Below are positions 16,701 through 16,790 of a stretch of 16,790 nt of DNA, piece after piece. Source of the DNA: JAEUPI01 sp035499355 (GTDB lineage: Bacteria > Pseudomonadota > Gammaproteobacteria > Burkholderiales > Burkholderiaceae_C); the NCBI GenBank assembly GCA_035499355.1, contig DATJYZ010000357.1:1-16790 (forward strand), written 5' to 3'. The number at the start of each line of letters is the position of its first letter. The stretch's first letter is position 1. The notes under the pieces are model-generated. The model saw nothing but the letters and a program-made list of their open reading frames with translations. It ran no database searches and was not told where the DNA came from. A program made the position numbers and the translations under genes.

Positions 16701-16790
16701 TCACCATCGTCACCGGCGCCAGCAGCGGCAGCATCAGCGTCGCCGCCCCGGCCGACGACCCGTACCTCGATGCGGGCTCGGTGGCCAACC
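10790..16790 (+). CDS. Giant LapA-like biofilm adhesin with retention module (3' end beyond window)
   Basis: Cell-surface adhesin predicted to be exported by the type I system just upstream. The frame is open for 2,000 codons from ATG 10790 (GGGA 5 nt upstream; a second ATG at 10796 is possible) to the window end with no stop. Residues about 10-60 (MVIAIWGQAWVRGADG..RVLKLGDALQKG) resemble the retention module of LapA-type adhesins. A PAAG motif (95-98) before a Gly/Asp-rich linker is a candidate LapG site. Residues 165-794 hold cadherin/tandem-95-like domains (NVLANDSDADGDPL; FTPAPDYNGP). From 795 come Ig-like repeats of exactly 100 residues, interrupted at 1395-1631 by two Calx-beta-like domains. 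I saw no Cys and very few Lys in my translation, and many Asp, as in calcium-stabilised adhesins. The C-terminal RTX/secretion signal expected for the class lies outside the window. Confidence 0.92.
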   Translation, partial: MPMLSKTEAGMVIAIWGQAWVRGADGFFRVLKLGDALQKGTVLLTAQDAIVQIGAEGDRTEPDAVAAAATKRASGPTDADQAIEAINKGKADAAPAAGIGGGGDGDLTPGLRVERISEVAPTGALARNAGDPDAIALPALPDGNQAGQTKTNTVTEPTTTIDAVEEGPNVAIGLTAPAGATQIHVDTVPSVGQLLLADGTPVAAGAALTAAQFGGLVYLPPADYLPGTPTGDLHYSTTVGSTNTVGSVGFHVTAVNDAPVATAGGSSGAEDSSIPVALGATDVDSPVAGITITQAPANGALLLADGVTIVGAGQTLTPAQAAGLLYRPDPNTWGTTTIGFVAVDDQGATSAPATWTLTVTAVNDVPVAGADSFTVAEDGSTTINVLANDSDADGDPLAITQVNGTPISDGGPAVTVLHGSVQLVGGQLVFTPAPDYNGPVNFTYTASDGTLASTAAVTGTVSAVPDAPRVGADTFTVAEDASVAIDVRANDSDPDGGTLTITQVNGSAIVDGGTAVAVPGGSVQLLGGQLLFTPAPDFNGPVSFNYTVSNGSLSSTGAVSGSVTPVEDAPQASLPGAQSGSEDSALVFSGGNGNALTVGDVDGDALSVTVAVTQGSFTLASTAGVAVSGNGSGAVTLSGSAAAINAALNGAFYTPDADYNGPASLTLQVSDGVASSAGSVPITVTPVADIADDAVTTNEDTAVAINVLANDSFEGGGPVVVAVDGHAISAGGAAVAVANGTVALNALGQLVFTPALNYNNTPATPTTFTYTVSSGGVTETASVAVEVTPVPDVATVSLAASPSVAEGGSIVYTATLTSAAFSAVDVVLSNGAIIAIAAGGTSGSVAVAAPGDDVYLDAGAVSNAIASATGGGFDVLNVDATPAVTAITDTIDTTTVSLTATPTVAEGGSITYTATLNAAAQTPVTVTLSNGAVIAIAAGASSGSVSVAAPGDDAIVDAGPVSATIASASGGNFEHLAVDPTPATTAVSDTIDTTTVSLTATPSVAEGGSIVYSASLSSVAQTPVTVTLSNGAVIAIAAGASSGSVSIAAPGDDVYLDAGSVSATISTASGGNFEALAINPAPATTAVTDTVDATTVSLTASPTVAEGGSIVYTASLSAAAQSPVSVTLSNGAVITIAAGASSGQVSVAAPGDDVYVDAGSVSASISAASGGNFESLVVNPATASTAITDTIDTSTVSLTATPTVAEGGSIVYTASLTSLAQTAVTVTLSTGAVITIAAGRSSGSVAVAAPGDDVYLDAGNVSATIANATGGNFEALAINPAAATTAVTDTIDTTTVSLTATPSVAEGGSIVYTASLTSVATSAVTVTLDNGATITIAAGASVGTASVNAPADDVYVDAGSVAAHIGAVSGGGFENLAIDATPAVTAVTDTIDATTVSITGAASVAEGASAGYTVSLTSVAQSPVTITLAYGGTAVDGSDYTGVTTVTIPAGASSANFSVATIDDALAEGAENFTVSLVSATGGNFEQLAISGSANAVGTTIVDDDTAKIAVSDTTAIEGGYAVFAVTLSTASTTPITFTPTLASGTATVGSDTGTTLETFNGVAWVPVTGAGITFAPGITTTLVRVATIDDPIADSGETFTLTATVTAGVTGNVSATGIATIDDEVPGDVTTVSLAASPAVAEGGSIVYTATLTNAASSPVTVQLSNGATIVIASGATSGSIGVAAPGDDPYLDAGSVSVTISNASGGGFESLTVDATPAVTAVSDTIDDTTVSLTATPTVAEGGSIVYTALLTSAAQTPVTVNLSNGASIVIAAGQSTGSVTVAAPADDAIVDAGTVSAAITTASGGNFEHLTVDTTAALTGVSDTIDTTTVSLSATASVAEGGVITYTASLDNPAGTAVTVTLSNGATIVIAAGASSASVNVAAPADNVYVDAGSESATISNASGGNFESLAINPAPAVTSVTDTIDTTTVSLSASPSVAEGGSITYTAALTAPAQSDVTVTLASGHTITIVTGASSGSISVAAPADDPYLDAGSVAN
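11072..11083 (+). other. Candidate LapG cleavage site (PAAG) in adhesin
   Basis: Codes for Pro95-Ala96-Ala97-Gly98, followed by a Gly-rich linker. LapG, a periplasmic Cys protease, cuts LapA between two alanines in a T/P/A-A-A-G context near residue 108 in Pseudomonas fluorescens (from memory). Motif, position and linker all fit, but the presence of LapG in this organism is not shown here. Confidence 0.6.
11549..13171 (+). repeat. Cadherin / tandem-95-like domain array in adhesin
   Basis: Five consecutive domains begin at about 11549, 11870, 12176, 12479 and 12842, each opened by an AVNDxP- or TPVxD-type linker. The units at 11870 and 12176 are the closest pair (306 and 303 bp apart from their neighbours), sharing ADTFTVAED, NDSDxDG, LTITQVNG and FTPAPDxNGPV. 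A more divergent domain precedes the array (about 11280-11548). These Ig-like extender domains are common in large secreted adhesins and bind calcium at their junctions in characterised relatives. Confidence 0.75.
13172..14971 (+). repeat. Six exact 300-bp Ig-like adhesin repeats
   Basis: Units start at 13172, 13472, 13772, 14072, 14372 and 14672, each exactly 300 bp (100 residues) with no indels. Consensus landmarks per unit: TVSLTATPSVAEGGSIVYTA, TVTLSNGAVITIAAG, SSGSVSVAAPGDDVYLDAG, ASGGNFE.L and a closing TDTIDTT that leads into the next TVSL. This is the LapA-type Ig-like extender repeat. The units at 13472 and 13772 share a 57-nt identical stretch (13571-13627 and 13871-13927). Confidence 0.9.
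14972..15682 (+). other. Two Calx-beta-like domains interrupting the repeat array
   Basis: 711 bp (237 residues, 1395-1631 of the adhesin) that keep the opening TTVS and SVAEG of the repeat, then change to typical Calx-beta features: GGTAVDGSDYTGVTTVTIPAG, TIDDALAEGAENFTVSL and IVDDD. A second copy follows (IEGGYAVFAVTLS ... GITFAPG ... TIDDPIADSGETF). The DDD and EG acidic positions match calcium-binding positions of Calx-beta folds. The 100-residue Ig-like register resumes at 15683. Confidence 0.75.
15683..16790 (+). repeat. Three further 300-bp Ig-like repeats plus a partial one
   Basis: Units start at 15683, 15983, 16283 and 16583; the last is cut by the window end. Same 100-residue consensus as the first array (TTVSL, SVAEGGSI, APADDxYxDAG, ASGGNFE, TDTIDTT), with the acidic loop varying between GDD, ADD and ADN. 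The array evidently continues to the right. Confidence 0.88.

Noticed and set aside
13172..16790. Regular repeats as a possible CRISPR or satellite array
   Set aside because: The period is 300 bp, repeats are contiguous without unique spacers, and the frame codes for Ig-like domains.

Overview
The window is very GC-rich (roughly 68-70% by eye) with strong G/C preference at third codon positions. It carries a phaC-phaA-phaB polyhydroxybutyrate operon in the Cupriavidus-type order. Together with the other gene families and a Comamonadaceae-style intergenic repeat, this points to a betaproteobacterium of the order Burkholderiales (a Rubrivivax/Leptothrix/Methylibium/Comamonadaceae-like lineage). 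The genus is inference. No rRNA, tRNA, CRISPR array or insertion sequence was seen.

Region 1 (1-3676, minus strand) is the PHB operon. PHA synthase phaC is transcribed first, then thiolase phaA, then acetoacetyl-CoA reductase phaB, which runs off the left edge. The phaC-phaA gap holds a GC-rich multi-hairpin REP-like element, and the phaA-phaB gap holds a perfect 10-bp-stem hairpin.

Region 2 (3677-6789) is a housekeeping and catabolic patch. It holds a small two-helix membrane protein (plus), convergent with and overlapping pgeF (minus, probably a GTG start). Next is a GST-zeta isomerase of the maleylacetoacetate/maleylpyruvate type and a fumarylacetoacetate hydrolase-family gene, which form one minus-strand operon. 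A zinc-ribbon NUDIX hydrolase is divergent from that operon.

Region 3 (6792-16790, plus strand) is a Lap-type type I secretion and adhesin locus. It encodes a LapB-like ABC exporter with a C39-like domain that lacks the catalytic Cys, then a LapC-like HlyD adaptor, then a giant adhesin that is still open at the right edge after 2,000 codons. The adhesin starts with a retention-module-like N-terminus and a Pro-Ala-Ala-Gly motif, the type of site cut by the periplasmic protease LapG. Cadherin/tandem-95-like domains follow, then Ig-like repeats with an exact 300-bp (100-residue) period, interrupted by two Calx-beta-like domains. From family knowledge the exporter and adaptor would secrete the adhesin through a TolC-like outer-membrane protein (not in the window). 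The adhesin would stay tethered at the cell surface until LapG, normally restrained by the c-di-GMP receptor LapD, releases it. Neither lapG nor lapD is here.

The points most worth a second look are the putative LapG site, the homogenised 300-bp repeats, a 15-codon mini-ORF that bridges the exporter and adaptor genes with ATGA overlaps at both ends, and a 16-nt alternating GC palindrome just before the adhesin's ribosome-binding site.
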